The position numbers were made by a program, and so were the translations under genes. Shown piece by piece: positions 5,809 through 12,653 of a DNA stretch of 21,728 nt. This stretch comes from a virus: positions 1 to 21,728 of the IMG/VR virus record IMGVR_UViG_3300025128_008524; one strand, 5' to 3'. The notes under the pieces were generated by a model, which saw only the letters and a list, made by a program, of their open reading frames with translations, did no database searches and was not told the origin of the DNA. The number at the start of each line of letters is the position of its first letter. Position 1 is the stretch's first letter.

Positions 5809-7129
5809 CAGAATAATCCACGTATTGTGCTATCATATTTATTTGAGCCTCCTTAAAATCTTCAGCCTTTTCTAAATAAAACGATAGTCTATCTTCACAG
5901 TTCTTATTAATATCATAAATATCATCCGAATATGCTTTAAGGTTAGCAGCTCTCTTTTTACCTTCCTCAAAGTTTTCTACCCAATGACTAATTGCTCGTA
6001 CCCAAGGACCAGGAGTGGCGGTACTAATAGCAAAATTCTTATGCTTAACTCTATCTGGAGCAGCTTTCCAAAAATCCTTATAGCCACCATACTCAGAAAA
6101 AACAGGAATGGCTCCGTAATGTAATGCCTCAATAATTTTAATCTCACTCTTACAAGACGAAAACGCACTATGCTCAACGTAAGCTAAACTAATATCAAAC
6201 AAGGCATTGAACTTTGCATACTCTTCCAACGGTAACGCATCAAACAATTGGATTCTATTGGGATCTATATCTTTATAAATTTCCTTAATTCTATTTTTAT
6301 AAAGCATAGATTCATCTTCAATCTCTACTTCTTTAAACTGCTTTTGACCTTTTTCATCCTCTGTAATTTCTACATGACTATCTTTCAACGCCATACCAGC
6401 AAGAACAAAATGAGTATTAGGATACTTGTCATGTATCTCTTTTATGATTCTATGCATTCTGCGAATGTCTTCAAAGTGAGAAGTAAGACCAGCCCACCCA
6501 ATAATAATCTTATCGTCCGTAGGAAACCACTGAGGCAGCATTTCTTTTCTAACTTCATTTTTATCAAGATTCCATTGAGGTAAATCCCAATCAAATTGGT
6601 TGCGAAAGATTTCTACATTATTATTAAAGTTACCAAAAGTTCTCTTTAGTTTTTCTGTAGTAGTGGTAATATAATCAGAGTGCTTTAAAGATTGGATGGA
6701 CATTTTATCTTTACCACTCTCTATCCACAACTCTTTCATTGGATGAGTATCTGGTAAGTTAAACTCATTATCGTCTGCATCATGTATAATCAATGGCCTT
6801 CTTTCAGTGCGAGGCCACATTCGTGCAACAGATAGAAAATGAGAATGAAGATTACCACACCTATGCATAATGATAAGGTCAGCAATCTTCATATGATTGG
6901 GTTGTAGATTTTCCGTATAAAGATAATTTGCTTCTTCTGGAAAAGCCTTCCAAAGTGCCTTCATTGGTTCAAATAATCTAAAATAACTGGTTCCCGTTTC
7001 GGACGGCGTGCTAAAAACAATAGTCTTTTTAGTCATATCCAAATCTTCGGGCTGTGTAAAATAATTCTTTATCTCTTCTCGTTCTTCACTATTCTTGTAT
7101 TGCGCCTTCTGCAATAATTCTTCACGCAT
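5801..7129 (-). CDS. Glycosyltransferase, GT-B fold, group 1 (GT4)-like
   Basis: This 442-residue protein fits the two-Rossmann GT-B length. In the N-terminal half, residues 35-48 (KTIVFSTPSETGTS) form the acceptor-side strand and loop; LIIMHR (85-90) and IIHDADDNEF (114-123) follow. The C-terminal half has KIIIGWAGLTSHFEDI (207-222), HFVLAGM (240-246), LFDALPLEEYAKFNALFDISLAY (295-317) and CKSEIKIIEALHYGAIPVFSEYGG (326-349), the classic donor-sugar-phosphate site with the KxxE..E pattern of GT4. Substrates are unknown. AGGAGG precedes the ATG. It is apart from the other glycosyltransferase genes (1616-3466), separated by the tmRNA and DUF2589 genes. Confidence 0.88.
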   Translation of the reverse strand: MREELLQKAQYKNSEEREEIKNYFTQPEDLDMTKKTIVFSTPSETGTSYFRLFEPMKALWKAFPEEANYLYTENLQPNHMKIADLIIMHRCGNLHSHFLSVARMWPRTERRPLIIHDADDNEFNLPDTHPMKELWIESGKDKMSIQSLKHSDYITTTTEKLKRTFGNFNNNVEIFRNQFDWDLPQWNLDKNEVRKEMLPQWFPTDDKIIIGWAGLTSHFEDIRRMHRIIKEIHDKYPNTHFVLAGMALKDSHVEITEDEKGQKQFKEVEIEDESMLYKNRIKEIYKDIDPNRIQLFDALPLEEYAKFNALFDISLAYVEHSAFSSCKSEIKIIEALHYGAIPVFSEYGGYKDFWKAAPDRVKHKNFAISTATPGPWVRAISHWVENFEEGKKRAANLKAYSDDIYDINKNCEDRLSFYLEKAEDFKEAQINMIAQYVDYSGE

Positions 7130-7150
7130 AAAACCTCCTATTATTTGTTA

Positions 7151-7603
7151 TTATATAGGCTCCGGACTAAACGCAGCAAGCGCTGGAGCCTTATTCATTT
7201 TTAAACTATACACACCTTCTACGGTATACATAATTGTGCGTTGGCCGTTAGCGTTAGGGCCAGCAGATGTAAACATGCCAGGATTCACATCTATGGCAGT
7301 GCGATCAATTACTGGTTTGAATCCGTAATTCTTTAACTCTGTACCAATAAGTTGTGCAAGATTATCCATCTCTTCGCCCATCGTAATGGCAACTTGTTCA
7401 TAAGTTTGAGGATCAGCAGCCAAACTAGTTTTTAAACTTACAGTTAGTGGCCCTTCTTGTTCATCTGTCCACGCACCAAACTTAACATCCATCTCCGGAA
7501 CTCTTGCAATAAAGTTTTCAATCACTTCAATAGGGTTCCATGTACGAGTAGGTACATTTCTATTGGGCGATACAACATAAACTTCGGGGTTGGCCATCAT
7601 CAT
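7151..7603 (-). CDS. Hypothetical protein, 150 aa
   Basis: This soluble 150-residue protein begins MMMANPEVYVVSPNRNVP after GGAGATTTTAAG; any of three consecutive ATGs may be used. It alternates beta-like segments (TVSLKTSLA, RTIMYTVEGVYSLKM) with a helix EQVAITMGEEMDNLAQLIGTEL (about 69-90). There is no signal peptide, membrane segment or known catalytic motif. I do not recognise the family. Its place before two other unrecognised genes and after the DUF5675 gene would fit a small virion or head-associated protein, but that is only a guess. Confidence 0.75.
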   Translation of the reverse strand: MMMANPEVYVVSPNRNVPTRTWNPIEVIENFIARVPEMDVKFGAWTDEQEGPLTVSLKTSLAADPQTYEQVAITMGEEMDNLAQLIGTELKNYGFKPVIDRTAIDVNPGMFTSAGPNANGQRTIMYTVEGVYSLKMNKAPALAAFSPEPI

Positions 7604-7622
7604 CTTAAAATCTCCAAATTAT

Positions 7623-7910
7623 TTATTCTTTATTTTTTACTTCACCAGCATTATTATCAAGCTTTTCTTTTAGCTGATCTACATGGGCGTTATACTTTAA
7701 ATAACAAGTTTCGCACATACCATACTGCTCATAAAACATTTCATCCCAATTCCTCATAAATATTCCACACTTTTTACCGGTGTCGGGATCTTCTACGGTA
7801 CAAAATGTTGGAATACGAGGCGAATACTTTTCATCTTTTTTTGTTCTATCGTTAGTCTTCCACAACTTTACCTGTTTAGTAGGTAAAAAATCACTAGGAA
7901 CCTCAGACAT
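7623..7910 (-). CDS. Probable zinc-binding protein with four cysteines
   Basis: This 95-residue protein has cysteines at 37, 48, 66 and 69 (C-x10-C ... C-x2-C, the last in CETC). That is a plausible single zinc site of zinc-ribbon type. The N-terminal 36 residues are polar and basic, and the C-terminus is a charged helix (YNAHVDQLKEKLDNN). No family was recognised. It lies 14 bases downstream of the 163-residue gene and 19 bases upstream of the 150-residue one. A DNA- or RNA-binding or structural zinc role is likely from the pattern only. Confidence 0.75.
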   Translation of the reverse strand: MSEVPSDFLPTKQVKLWKTNDRTKKDEKYSPRIPTFCTVEDPDTGKKCGIFMRNWDEMFYEQYGMCETCYLKYNAHVDQLKEKLDNNAGEVKNKE

Positions 7911-7924
7911 CTATACCTGCTTTC

Positions 7925-8416
7925 TTAATTAGTAAACCCTTGATATTGTGCGCCAAAAACATATCCACTTAATGTGGCGTTTAACTCAGAAGCATGGGTA
8001 AGTCTGATCCATCTCCACGACCCCGATCCAACATAAGCATCACCGCTATCTATCTCTGCACCACCAGGCATATCAACCCAATTAGCGGCAAAGTCAGCAG
8101 CGCTAGCTGAAGATTCTTTCAAAGGATCATCAAACGGACCAATCGCCCCTCTATTAATTAAAACATTAAGTTGACTTTCGTTACCTAAAGCTTGAGGATG
8201 AACAGCGTGATGGGCTTTATGGGGGCTTATAGAATTAGCATTGTTTACTTGCACTTTAATTCCGCTTTGCACACCAGCACCATCTTTAAGGATAATGCTA
8301 AAATTTTGGCCGCCAACATAAACAGGCAATGTTCTACTATCATTGTCAGTGGTGCCGTCACTACCGGACTCACCAACTTTCTTTAATACAATTGATTCAA
8401 AAGATGCAATAGGCAT
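7925..8416 (-). CDS. Hypothetical protein, 163 aa, possibly structural
   Basis: This 163-residue protein is rich in small and beta-forming residues (Gly, Ser, Ala, Val), with RTLPVYVGGQNFSIILKDGAG near 28-48 and a C-terminal WRWIRLTHASELNATLSGYVFGAQYQ. That looks like an all-beta domain of the kind found in head-decoration or tail proteins. There is no signal peptide. TAGGAG lies 7 bases before the ATG. The 60-base gap upstream (8417-8476) is one of the larger gaps and may hold a promoter, though none is clear. The family was not recognised, and the structural guess is weak. Confidence 0.72.
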   Translation of the reverse strand: MPIASFESIVLKKVGESGSDGTTDNDSRTLPVYVGGQNFSIILKDGAGVQSGIKVQVNNANSISPHKAHHAVHPQALGNESQLNVLINRGAIGPFDDPLKESSASAADFAANWVDMPGGAEIDSGDAYVGSGSWRWIRLTHASELNATLSGYVFGAQYQGFTN

Positions 8417-8476
8417 TGTTGTACTCCTACTCAGTTAAAAAAAATATTGTCTCATATAAATATAGTTTAGTTTCTT

Positions 8477-9010
8477 TTAGTTGCGAGGGTTATCGTAATC
8501 AATATAAGTAATAGTTAAAATGTTTCCATCTAACAACCACTGAGCTAGTGATGGATATATTCTTTTATAGGCACTAACGGAGGCACCAATGAACCCATCC
8601 TTCGTAATATTTTGAGTAGAGCTATCCGCAACTAATAAACAACCCATTGTATGTTCGTCATTGTTACCGGTGTGAATAAGAATATATTCAAAGCCAGGCA
8701 CATCCTGGACGTGCAACATTCCCTTATGGAAATCAGCACCAAACTTGTCTATATAACGATTATGAAAACCACCTTCTGTGCGAAGCTTAACATCATAGGT
8801 GCCTTCTGGTATTCTTGTTTCAGCACTTACCTTCTCTTCTCTAAACTCATCTTCTAAAGTATAAGCAAGAAACTCTCTACCTTGTGGTCCATTCTCGCAC
8901 AATATACCTAATGTACTATCTACTCCAGAAGAGTATCTCAGCACTTCTATGTTGCGCTCGTCATCTCTCACAATATCTATATCTTTACTTTCGGTAAAAA
9001 AGTTCATCAT
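8477..9010 (-). CDS. DUF5675 family protein, possible cell-wall-related function
   Basis: The 177 residues match DUF5675 as I know it: FLAYTLEDEFREEKVSAETRIPEGTYDVKL (47-76), then MLHVQDVPGFEYILIHTGNNDEHTMGCLLVADS (98-130). The H-x-G-N...GC end (His113, Cys124) resembles the His/Cys active-site arrangement of L,D-transpeptidase-type enzymes. That has been a reason to suspect cell-wall chemistry, but the activity of DUF5675 is not established to my knowledge. Such genes often sit near lysis genes in phages; here the holin is about 2 kb upstream. The ATG overlaps the stop of the nucleotidyltransferase gene (ATGATG around TGA). Confidence 0.82.
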   Translation of the reverse strand: MMNFFTESKDIDIVRDDERNIEVLRYSSGVDSTLGILCENGPQGREFLAYTLEDEFREEKVSAETRIPEGTYDVKLRTEGGFHNRYIDKFGADFHKGMLHVQDVPGFEYILIHTGNNDEHTMGCLLVADSSTQNITKDGFIGASVSAYKRIYPSLAQWLLDGNILTITYIDYDNPRN

Positions 9011-9471
9011 ACAATAGCCTCTTCTCTTATATATGTCTCAGTATCTACTTTATATTTTTCTGCTTCATAAATTTTTGTTCTTATACCCGATGAACTATAA
9101 TCGTGAAACCTATTTATATAGTGAATTTCATCACACAAAAATCTTCCAGTTATTTTCTTTTTCATTTCTGGTGTATCATAATCTGAGCCTAAGAAGCGAA
9201 TATCAGGTTTATAGAAATACAATAAATTTAAAAGCTCGCTTTCATTCTTATATGGTGCAATTTCATCTACATATGATATAGACTTTAATACAAGAAACCT
9301 CTCATTTAAACTCATTATGGGACTATTTTTATCTTGTCTTTCCCATACTGGATTCTCATGCAACCCTACCACTAAGTAGTTACAATTGTCTTTACATTCA
9401 TTCAGCATCATAGCATAACCAGGATGATAAATGTCAAACGTGCTTGCTATAAAACCTGTCTTATTTTGCAT
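9007..9471 (-). CDS. Nucleotidyltransferase (cytidylyltransferase-like) with altered HxGH motif
   Basis: The fold motifs of the TagD/RfaE C-terminal (CTP_transf_like) family are present. Near the start GFIASTFDIYHPGYAMM gives the HxGH-type nucleotide-binding site, but its second His is Tyr. VVGLHENPVWERQ and LNERFLVLKSISYVDEI follow, and the late SSSGIRTKI corresponds to the family's S-[TS]-S-x-I-R block. By family knowledge the enzyme makes a CDP- or ADP-linked sugar or alcohol. Three ATGs in a row precede the conserved part. AAAGGA is 6 bases before the third (9471), which I prefer over 9477. It overlaps the end of the DUF3310 gene. It may feed the glycosyltransferases, but the substrate is unknown. 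Confidence 0.82.
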   Translation of the reverse strand: MQNKTGFIASTFDIYHPGYAMMLNECKDNCNYLVVGLHENPVWERQDKNSPIMSLNERFLVLKSISYVDEIAPYKNESELLNLLYFYKPDIRFLGSDYDTPEMKKKITGRFLCDEIHYINRFHDYSSSGIRTKIYEAEKYKVDTETYIREEAIV

Positions 9472-9676
9472 CATCATTCCTTTGTATTATATACTCTAAA
9501 TACCATTGAGCTTTTTTAATATCTTCTATATAATTTTCTTTATGTTTTGCTCGCAGAATGTATTTTAAAGCATTACCTAAACAAAAACCTTCTGTAAAAC
9601 CTGCGTCATCAATAACATCCATTACTTCATACTTACCACTATTATAGTGATCGGGATGGTTAACTTTTTCTTTCAC
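9461..9676 (-). CDS. DUF3310 family protein (phage T7 gp1.7-like)
   Basis: This 71-residue protein with VNHPDHYNSGKYEVMDVIDD (5-24) and GNALKYILRAKHKENYIEDIKKAQWYLEYII (34-64) closely matches DUF3310. That domain forms the conserved part of T7 gp1.7, a nucleotide kinase active on dGMP and dTMP. It starts at GTG (9676-9674), directly after the TAG of the glutaredoxin gene, with GGAG upstream inside that gene's end. This single-domain form is the common phage version. A role in nucleotide metabolism is inferred from gp1.7 only. Confidence 0.9.
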   Translation of the reverse strand: MKEKVNHPDHYNSGKYEVMDVIDDAGFTEGFCLGNALKYILRAKHKENYIEDIKKAQWYLEYIIQRNDDAK

Positions 9677-9931
9677 CTACTCCATTGCTCCCTGCCAATG
9701 ACCTTGCTGTTGCAACCAATCTTCTAATTCTGAGCCACCAACATCAGCCAGCATCTCTCCATCAAACTCTACACAAGGGGATAAGGGTTGATTGCTTTTA
9801 GCAACCATCTCAGCATAATTAGTTGCGTCATTAATTAGTTTTGTTTCGTAAGGGATATTATATCTAGATAACACTTCCCTAACGCCAGCACTCCATCCAC
9901 AAGTTTCTTTAAGATAAGCTGTTACTTTCAT
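9677..9931 (-). CDS. Glutaredoxin-like protein, CGWS active site
   Basis: This 84-residue thioredoxin-fold protein starts VTAYLKETCGWSAGVREVLSRYNIPYE, a glutaredoxin N-terminus in which the active site at residues 11-14 is C-G-W-S. The second cysteine of the dithiol form is therefore serine, as in monothiol glutaredoxins. The cis-proline region is SPCVEFDGEMLADVGGSELEDWL, with the GG glutathione-binding turn. AGGAATTAAAT precedes the ATG. It is next to the ferredoxin gene, so the two may form a redox pair, perhaps for a phage or host reductase. CGxS sites often act in iron-sulfur handling rather than disulfide reduction, which would fit the neighbour. Confidence 0.92.
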   Translation of the reverse strand: MKVTAYLKETCGWSAGVREVLSRYNIPYETKLINDATNYAEMVAKSNQPLSPCVEFDGEMLADVGGSELEDWLQQQGHWQGAME

Positions 9932-9933
9932 AT

Positions 9934-10188
9934 TTAATTCCTATTTAAAAAATAATCTGCATTTATTTTAGTAAAATGTTCCCACTCTTCTGGTAGATCT
10001 TCTTCGGTAAAGATTGCCTCTACTGGACATTCTGGCTCACAAGCACCACAATCAATACATTCATCGGGATCAATAAACAACTGATTAACATCTTCGCCAT
10101 CAATCGGGTGTATGCAATCAACCGGACAAACCTCTACACAAGCCTTATCTTTTACATCTATACAGGGTTGTGCTATCACGTATGTCAT
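9934..10188 (-). CDS. Ferredoxin, FdxA-like [3Fe-4S][4Fe-4S] (7Fe) type
   Basis: This 84-residue protein begins MTYVIAQPC. Cysteines at 9, 17, 21 and 25 have C-x7-C-x3-C-x3-C spacing, followed by C44-x2-C47-x2-C50-x3-C54-P. This spacing is that of 7Fe ferredoxins such as Azotobacter FdI. By analogy C9, C17 and C54 hold the 3Fe cluster and C21, C44, C47 and C50 the 4Fe cluster. The acidic C-terminal tail ([17 protein letters not shown]) is also typical of FdxA. It is a soluble low-potential electron carrier. A ribosome-binding site AAGGTGAG precedes the ATG. It sits between a lysis-region gene and glutaredoxin. Its electron partner is not encoded in the window. Confidence 0.95.
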   Translation of the reverse strand: MTYVIAQPCIDVKDKACVEVCPVDCIHPIDGEDVNQLFIDPDECIDCGACEPECPVEAIFTEEDLPEEWEHFTKINADYFLNRN

Positions 10189-10194
10189 TCTTTC

Positions 10195-10374
10195 TCACCT
10201 TAATAAAAAGTTAATAAATAAATCATCTATGTTTTTATTCTTATTTGGGGGTGCCCCAATCTTCATTACATTAACCTTTGGTACTTCTTTTTTTGGCTTC
10301 GTTAAATATAAAATATCTTGACTCAGGCAAAATGAAGCTATTACTGCAAAAACAATTTTACCTAACCATCTCAC
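10195..10374 (-). CDS. Small exported or membrane-anchored protein, 59 aa, GTG start
   Basis: The frame starts at GTG (10374-10372), 7 bases after GGAG in AAGGAGAGAAGAG, and stops at TGA (10197-10195) just before the ferredoxin gene. The product begins MRWLGKIVFAVIASFCLSQD, a basic start plus a hydrophobic stretch (about residues 7-18) like a short signal peptide or anchor. A polar tail follows (KPKKEVPKV, GAPPNKNKNIDD, LFINFLL). There is a Cys at 16, but the preceding residues (ASF) do not make a good lipobox. It follows the exported repeat protein and holin genes, so a lysis accessory role such as spanin-like or antiholin is possible. No family was recognised. Confidence 0.7.
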   Translation of the reverse strand: MRWLGKIVFAVIASFCLSQDILYLTKPKKEVPKVNVMKIGAPPNKNKNIDDLFINFLLR

Positions 10375-10389
10375 CTCTTCTCTCCTTTC

Positions 10390-11064
10390 TTATTCAATTA
10401 AAGTTTTTTTCACATCACCCCAAGTTTTCGTTCCTACATGCACTGGTGCGTCAGGCGGTTGTCTTTGACTTTGTGTCGCGACAATTTTTGCAGGGGCTTG
10501 CGGTGGTGTTTGATTACTAAAGCCATCATAAAATAAAGTATCATCATGTGTTGTATACATCCAATAACCATATCCTGGCATTAGATGTTCTTGTCTTGCT
10601 AGCATATCCTTATACTGATAGTTATGACGATCCCACCCCCAAATGGAGTCAATAGTTTGGTGAGAGTACACTAACAACAATGGATGAATTTCTTCTTCTA
10701 AAGGTGAAACAATATTCCACCCTTCATATAAAATATGTATTCTTTTTTCCGATGCGTTTCCTTGTTGTATAAGAGGTGCATCTACAAAAGACTTCAGCCA
10801 AAAACCCTCACCTATCACAAAACTATCTGCTATTGCATATCCAGTTGAATGAAAATACCAAACTCTATCATTTAAAGCAGCATACATTATAGCATCATAT
10901 CCACTACTAACAATACTATCATTAACCACATAGGGTTGCAAAGAAAAACCAAGCAAATTCCATCCTTCATACATTATAGGTATGATGGTTTTAACTTCAT
11001 CATGGTCACCATGAGCCGACATAGTAGTTAGTAATAATATTGCAATTACTAAAATTTTCTTCAT
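10390..11064 (-). CDS. Exported protein with two Gly-Trp repeats
   Basis: This is 224 residues. A signal peptide is clear (MKKILVIAILLLTTMSAHG, likely cleaved after residue 19). Two repeats follow. The first has YEGWNLLGFSL at 32-42 and GEGFWLKS at 85-92. The second has YEGWNIVSPL at 113-122 and PGYGYWMYT at 163-171. This 'GWN-(I/L)-x ... G-x-G-[FY]-W' module is seen in some bacterial surface proteins as a small beta domain. The last 45 residues are Pro/Gln-rich. It should reach the periplasm or outer surface. TAATG couples it to the holin gene. It could help in lysis or alter the infected cell surface; nothing catalytic is visible. Confidence 0.82.
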   Translation of the reverse strand: MKKILVIAILLLTTMSAHGDHDEVKTIIPIMYEGWNLLGFSLQPYVVNDSIVSSGYDAIMYAALNDRVWYFHSTGYAIADSFVIGEGFWLKSFVDAPLIQQGNASEKRIHILYEGWNIVSPLEEEIHPLLLVYSHQTIDSIWGWDRHNYQYKDMLARQEHLMPGYGYWMYTTHDDTLFYDGFSNQTPPQAPAKIVATQSQRQPPDAPVHVGTKTWGDVKKTLIE

Positions 11065-11468
11065 TAACTCTTCTCTGTACCGCTCTTACCTTTTATCTTC
11101 TCAATACTTCTACCAGCAAAGTAAGCACCATAGACGGTAAGTAATAGGGTTTGATAGATAGGTTTGTAAGCATCGCCAATGGAAAACTCTCCAATGTTAC
11201 CATCTGTAACAGATAGGATAGCAAACACCGAAGTAAGAAATATAAGGGTTATCGGCCTTATGTTGGCCGCTAACCAATTGCCGCTTTTCATGTCTGCGTT
11301 CCATCTTTCAGTTACTTCCTTCTGTGCATCTGCTTCGGCCCTTACGAATAGTTCTTCTAGTTTTTGTTTAGCAGCAGCTTTCTCTTCACCACTCGTTACT
11401 AACTCATCTAAAATTTTACCAGCTTCGGGTAAAAGCTTACCAGCTAATCCGGTTAATACACCTATCAT
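11064..11468 (-). CDS. Holin, GTA-type 3TM family-like
   Basis: This 134-residue protein starts with an amphipathic helix (VLTGLAGKLLPEAGKILDELV). A charged coiled segment follows (EEKAAAKQKLEELFVRAEADAQKEVTERW, about 28-56), then the hallmark NWLAANIRPITLIFLTSVFAILSV (63-86) and a second hydrophobic part PIYQTLLLTVYGAYFAGRSIEKIKG (103-127). This W-x(4)-NIRP-x-TL ... FGGRSIEK-like layout is that of the 3TM holin family first described in gene transfer agents. It should make lesions in the inner membrane so that lysis enzymes or depolarisation can act. The ATG overlaps the TGA of the MotA-like gene. No endolysin was recognised beside it. Confidence 0.88.
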   Translation of the reverse strand: MIGVLTGLAGKLLPEAGKILDELVTSGEEKAAAKQKLEELFVRAEADAQKEVTERWNADMKSGNWLAANIRPITLIFLTSVFAILSVTDGNIGEFSIGDAYKPIYQTLLLTVYGAYFAGRSIEKIKGKSGTEKS

Positions 11469-11932
11469 TCTTGCTCCTCATCAGAAATTTCTGTATCATC
11501 TTGTTTATGTGATTCTGATATTTTTGCATCAATACGATGAAGAATAGGTGCATAAATAAAATACTTAAGAATTGTTCCGTAAAGAGCGGTTAACAAACAA
11601 ACAGCCATTGCCGGACCAATCTTTGCTGGATCATCCAGATTCGCCAGCATCAACACCAAACCAATCAAAACCCCCACTACACCAGCACTCATGCTATAAC
11701 GACCGGCCATAAAAACAGTATAGGAGGCATCGTGAAGTTCATCGGGCAAAACATCCTTGCGTGTAAGTAAAGATAGTAACGACACTATCTTATTTCCAGA
11801 CGCTAGTAAAGCAAAAAAAGTTAAACCTAAAACAATAACTAATGATGGTACATTAACAAAAACTAATGGGTTTTCCATCGCTAGAGCCATCACCAAAAAC
11901 ATACCTAAAAATCCACTTATTCGTTTTATCAT
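11465..11932 (-). CDS. Minimal MotA/TolQ/ExbB-like proton-channel protein
   Basis: The 155 residues strongly recall MotA. NVPSLVIVLGLTFFALLASG (27-46) matches its second membrane segment, and MSAGVVGVLIGLVLMLANLDDPAKIGPAMAVCLLTALYGTILKYFIYAPILHRI (81-134) matches segments three and four, including the conserved proline and the ALYG/TFYG turn. MotA is normally near 255-295 residues. Here the large cytoplasmic domain between segments two and three is reduced to about 30 residues (48-78), so the part that contacts the flagellar rotor is missing. No MotB-like partner is visible. GAGGAG lies 7 bases before the ATG. It precedes the holin with an ATGA overlap, so a membrane-energy role in lysis or host control is plausible but unproven. 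Confidence 0.85.
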   Translation of the reverse strand: MIKRISGFLGMFLVMALAMENPLVFVNVPSLVIVLGLTFFALLASGNKIVSLLSLLTRKDVLPDELHDASYTVFMAGRYSMSAGVVGVLIGLVLMLANLDDPAKIGPAMAVCLLTALYGTILKYFIYAPILHRIDAKISESHKQDDTEISDEEQE

Positions 11933-11944
11933 AACACTTCTCCT

Positions 11945-12643
11945 CTATTCTAATTCTATGCTGTCTCCATTATAATTATATGTCTGCAATATCTTTGCTA
12001 CAATTCCACTTCTTACACAATCTTCTTTACTAAACTTCATATACTCCACACCGTCAATACTTTTAAGACGCTGCCATATATCATAAAACCCACTCTTCGT
12101 ATAATTATCACCATACTTATCACATTGACTTAAGTCACCTTGTATTAAGAGTTTGCTACTATCATGTATTCTAGTCAATAAAGTTTTTATTTGTAATGGC
12201 GATATGTTTTGTGCCTCATCTAATATAATATACATTCGGTCTAAATTCAACCCACGCATATGATTTATTACACGAAACTCTATCTTACCATCTTCAATAA
12301 ACTTTTTAGTTTGATCCTTTCCGATAATCTGATTAAGTATCCATATAGCACTTTCATTATATAGAGTTATTTTATCCATTATAGTGCCAGGCAAAAAACC
12401 TAGCGCATCTTCTTTACCTACATCAACTGTAGGATTTATTATACATAATTTTGAGTAGCTATTCCCCCTCTTCAAAATGTCTTCAACTGCTTTTTGTAAA
12501 CTTATATATGTTTTTCCTGTACCTGCCATACCATGACATAAAACTATTTGTGACTTATTATCTCCTATAAGATTATAATATTCCTTTTGGCTATCTGTTT
12601 GAAACTCAATGGGCCTTACAAATTTGGGAATAGTAGATGCCAA
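11945..12643 (-). CDS. phoH: PhoH-like P-loop ATPase
   Basis: This PhoH-family ATPase has Walker A GMAGTGKT, LCIINPTVDVGKEDALGFLPG (the family's strand with G-x-LPG), NHMRGLNLDRMYIILDEAQN (Walker B DEAQ) and KLLIQGDLSQCD (sensor). The start is uncertain. An ATG at 12688 would add 15 residues and overlap the upstream gene by 35 bases without a ribosome-binding site. TTG at 12643 follows AGGAG by 6 bases and begins 11 bases after the upstream TAG (12656-12654), so I prefer it. phoH is one of the commonest marine phage genes; its role is probably in RNA or nucleic-acid metabolism but remains unsettled. Confidence 0.93.
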   Translation of the reverse strand: MASTIPKFVRPIEFQTDSQKEYYNLIGDNKSQIVLCHGMAGTGKTYISLQKAVEDILKRGNSYSKLCIINPTVDVGKEDALGFLPGTIMDKITLYNESAIWILNQIIGKDQTKKFIEDGKIEFRVINHMRGLNLDRMYIILDEAQNISPLQIKTLLTRIHDSSKLLIQGDLSQCDKYGDNYTKSGFYDIWQRLKSIDGVEYMKFSKEDCVRSGIVAKILQTYNYNGDSIELE

Positions 12644-12653
12644 ATTAACTCTC

